DNA of 64,000 nucleotides from Lepas anatifera (lineage: Eukaryota; Arthropoda; Thecostraca; Lepadidae), in contig JAOTON010001269.1 of assembly GCA_034440635.1 (NCBI GenBank), forward strand, positions 1 through 64,000. Direction: 5' to 3'. The notes under the pieces are model-generated. The model did not search any database, was not told the DNA's origin, and was given only the letters and a program-made list of their open reading frames with translations. Below, piece by piece: positions 61,069 to 64,000 of this stretch (positions are counted from its first letter, which is position 1; each line of letters opens with the position of its first letter). A program made the translations under genes and the position numbers.

Positions 61069-61560
61069 TCATTTCATTTTCATTTATTTCATTTATTCAG
61101 GTTTATCAGCAACAGGTATGTGGAAACCCAATTACAGCTGAAGTCGAGCAATAAAACAGCACGCCAATGAATATTTACAATGCAACCGTGTAACAATGTA
61201 ATGCAACCTATTTCTGCAAAAATAATATAAAACACTCAATATAAGATATACACGAAGCTATGAATATGAAGCATATGAAAATACATCAGAAGCACTGCAA
61301 TACATTAAGACATGAAAAACGGCATAAAATAAGATAAGAAGCCTAAAATGGATGAGCTTTAACATATTTCCTCACCCACGGGACGGCGTCCAAGATGGTC
61401 ATTAAAAGCAATCGCTGCCCTGCGAAATAAGCCTCTTTTGACGGTCTCCACACGAGGGAGGGAAACATGTAAAAGGTGGCTTTGCATCCCCCTGCTTTCA
61501 GAAATTTTATTGTCGATTCCGACGGGCTAGCAAATGCACTTCAAGCTTAAGTGCTCCAGC
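61069..61560 (-). mobile_element. Probable LINE 3' end
   Basis: On the minus strand, a frame at about 61500-61370 gives HVSLPRVETVKRGLFRRAAI, like the LPRxxTxxxxxxF tail of LINE ORF2. The stretch ends in an AATAAATGAAATAAATGAAA repeat tail (61099-61069). Divergent, so uncertain. Confidence 0.4.
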
Positions 61561-62055
61561 CACGGTCATGACAATAGGCAATGAGATAGCACATTGCAAA
61601 TATGCGTAACAATTGTTTTATTCCGTGTCCTGCTTATGCCGACAACTATAGTTGTCGGCTTATGTTCAGCTGTAGCTGAAACTGTATAACACTTCTGATA
61701 TACTGATAAACTGAAAACAGAGATATGGTCTAAGTTAATTTGCAGAATAATTATTTCGTTGTTGCAGTTCTGAAAATTTATCTTAGTATAGCCGAACCGT
61801 ACCTGTAAAGATTGGCCAAAGTTTTGGAATACATTAATGAACTTAATGCAAAAAAATAATATAGCATTTTTGTATTTTCCTTACACAGAATGTAATACGA
61901 AATGGCCATCAGATAAGCAGCATTTCTCTTTTGTGTAGTAATGAGGCTTGTGATATGATAATGATCTCTCTGCAGATGCTGGATAAGTGAGTTGGAAAGA
62001 AGCGCTTCAGAATTTTGTATCTAACGGTACTTACATTTGGTGCACCTGACCAACT
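61561..62055. other. Gene-free stretch
   Basis: Nothing recognised apart from a short inverted GACAACTATAGTTGTC at 61641-61656. Confidence 0.4.
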
Positions 62056-62059
62056 TCGT

Positions 62060-62913
62060 ACCGAGTACGTGCATGGCCGGGGCGGGGGCTGGGTAACCAT
62101 ACCCCTTGGGTTTTTCGCAAAGCCTTGAAAACGGCTACGCGCAGCTGCTGTACCCAGTACAGTTTTTTCTGAAGCCTTTTACAACTCCTGTCAACATTTT
62201 CGGTTCAGGTCATTACAGTCAGGACATCAGTGCAGGTCAAGTGACCTCATCTCCAAAAAAAGAAAACAACATAAGCAAGGAACAGCTTAATTTATCAATC
62301 TAAAATTCGTATTGAATAGAGGGCCGACTGAGTACACACAGTTTTTTTAGGATTTCTGAAGTCGATGACCTAAGGTCAATTATAAGTCATGATGACACCG
62401 TTGGAAAAGTATCGGTAAAATGGTCTAAACATAATAATTTTGTTGGGAACGGAGCTAAATTGTATATTTTGGCATCATTGGGGTTGTCTTGTTTCTGCAG
62501 TTCTAATGATATGCATTCTGACCCAATTCGATATTAACCTGATCCAAGGTCAGGTCAAATCTTAGCTTTGACCTAGAATAGTCACATTATTAATCATTCG
62601 ACGTCGCTTGCAGAAAAGCTTCAGATAGTAAATCCTTATATATTGTATCTCTTCTACATCAGATTGTAGGACTGAAGAACTGTATTTCAGTTATATCACC
62701 ATATCCATATTGTGACATTGTTTGGCTTCCAATGCCCTCAGATTTTACCCGACAAAAGAATGTATAGAACACTTTCTTTAAAGCTTAGGTTGTGCTACGT
62801 AACGCCATTTACTTTTTCGCTAACTAGCGTAGTTTTTAGATTTTAGACGGGGGGCATAGCCCACCCCTCGTCAGGGTGAAGGTGGCTCAGACCTCTGGCA
62901 TTGCACGTCTTAA
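62060..62913 (-). mobile_element. Family A element, old degenerate copy
   Basis: Left end ACGTGCATGGCCGGGGCGGG, then GGTTTTTCGCAAAGCC, ACGCGCAGC, TCGATGACCTAAGGTCAA and ATGATATGCATTCTG in family A order. Right end TTGCACGTCTTAA with TTAA at 62910-62913. Reverse orientation, about 25-30% diverged by eye. Confidence 0.7.
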
Positions 62914-63465
62914 AAATTGCATCCCACAAAACTAGTTTGAGGCTTATACCAAAAGTTTTTGACTGTGATGATTTTAAGCTATCAAAAGGCATAGTCATAA
63001 GCTTCGCAATTGATCTCGGTGACCGGCACCTCATCGACACCACCAGCCAAAAGACACGTTATAAGTTTTCAAAAATGTGAGCGTCGGGCATATTCTTTTT
63101 CGGATGGCGTGGTTTGCTCAAAAGTAAGTGCGTTGTGCCATTGCCGAGCATTTATACCATTTTTCAGTAGCGCAAATATTTCTGCCATTTCTTGAACTGT
63201 GTTATACCCAGATTTATTCTAGTGATCAAGCCATGGATTTCGTACCATTTTCTTTATCGTATCCGTAGATAAAATTCCATAATAATGCAACCTACATAAA
63301 ATACCGTAACGCTATTCTGTGATGTAGATTTGACATAAGATAACCGTAGCGTCACATAATTATGAAAGGTGGTGATAGCGTAGACCACTTTTTATTGAAT
63401 ACTTGGTTAGTTTGCTGACTCCATGCACTGCATATGTATAATATTAAATATACAGATCTATCATA
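62914..63465. other. Gene-free stretch
   Basis: Nothing recognised. Confidence 0.4.
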
Positions 63466-63469
63466 CGCG

Positions 63470-63705
63470 GATCCAAGATTGCCGATCGGGGGGGATCTTC
63501 CCGGGGGGAGAGGGCGGGGCACCATCCGGACCAGGGGAGTGCCTTTTTTTGACCGGAAAAACCTATCAGGTGGGCGCAAAATCCTATCGGTGAGCGCCGA
63601 TTTTTACATCCCTAGGGACGGGGGTGGTAAGCGACATTTCAGAGTGGCGCCGTGACCATTTCAGGGGGTGCCGAGGGTCGATCGGGGAGGGATGGGGTAC
63701 CTACC
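63470..63705 (+). repeat. GC-rich dispersed repeat, second copy
   Basis: Shares GCCGATCGGGGG, CTATCAGGTGGGCGCAAAATCC and CCGTGACCATTTCAGGGGG, in order, with 33370-34020. Non-coding. Confidence 0.65.
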
Positions 63706-64000
63706 CCCTTTGTCCCCTAAATCCGCGTATAAAATATATCATGAATATAAAATAACCAAGTACCAAATCACAGTGAAGGCGAAGGTGTATTCTGTGGGGG
63801 AGTGTGTGGGAACCCAATTTCAGGAGTGGACCAGGGCGTTTTGGAACCGCCAGGGACCAGTGTCTTCCTGTCCCGTGATCCACATTTGCAATCAGCAGCA
63901 ACTGAACTTTTACATTGCAGTACAATATTGATAAGCGAAACTCGATAAATGTATCACTACGACCTCAACAATACAATTATGACCTTCCTTATATTTAGCT
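63706..64000. other. Right edge, nothing recognised
   Basis: No feature seen. Confidence 0.4.

Overview
This is a repeat-dominated window from an animal genome. The two host loci have arthropod-like sequence. GC-rich third codon positions in the host exons, large introns and the mix of CR1/Jockey-like LINEs, a Penelope element, piggyBac, hAT-like MITEs and many TTAA-flanked elements suggest a crustacean; a barnacle-like animal is my guess, and it is inference only. No bacterial, organellar or rRNA sequence was seen.

Host genes. (1) A complete AGXT-type alanine-glyoxylate / serine-pyruvate aminotransferase gene lies on the + strand from 24144 to 41089. It has seven coding exons with consistent splice phases, encodes 384 residues, and has introns packed with transposons. 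(2) The last exon of a tandem paralogue of the same gene lies at 2808-2952. Its upstream intron and 3' flank closely resemble those of the complete gene, so this is a head-to-tail duplication whose earlier exons lie left of the window. (3) A fibrinogen-related (FReD) secreted lectin-like gene lies on the - strand at 49970-48794. It has a signal peptide, a coiled coil, a fibrinogen C-terminal domain, one frameshift and a TATA box.

Mobile elements by region. 0-2 kb: LINE 3' end, then a C element. 3.5 kb: hAT-like MITE. 5.1-6.7 kb: an A element inserted in reverse inside another A element. 7.9-8.9 kb: B element. 9.3-11.6 kb: decayed LINE. 13.0-16.3 kb: B element, then a piggyBac relic with a broken transposase. 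17-23 kb: A, C, D and B copies and a minisatellite. 24-41 kb: AGXT exons interleaved with B, A, C and E copies, a hAT-like MITE, fold-backs, a 1.7 kb TA-flanked element and a LINE fragment. 41.8-47.1 kb: a 5.3 kb element with terminal inverted repeats and apparent TA duplications, carrying a broken gene of an arthropod 'GERFHQD' orphan family and a nested B element. 47.3 kb: tRNA-derived SINE. 52.2-54.0 kb: hAT-like element with a perfect 8-bp duplication. 54.6-58.0 kb: nested B/D/A cluster. 58.4-60.4 kb: head-to-head Penelope pair. 62.1-62.9 kb: degenerate A copy.

Two points stand out. Four or five short TTAA-flanked families (A-E, my labels) repeatedly inserted into each other and carry dense AGGTCA nuclear-receptor half-sites; family C also carries TGACGTCA palindromes. 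Separately, the orphan gene in the 41.8-47.1 kb element is bounded by matching inverted termini, which suggests that this poorly characterised protein family is a transposon product.
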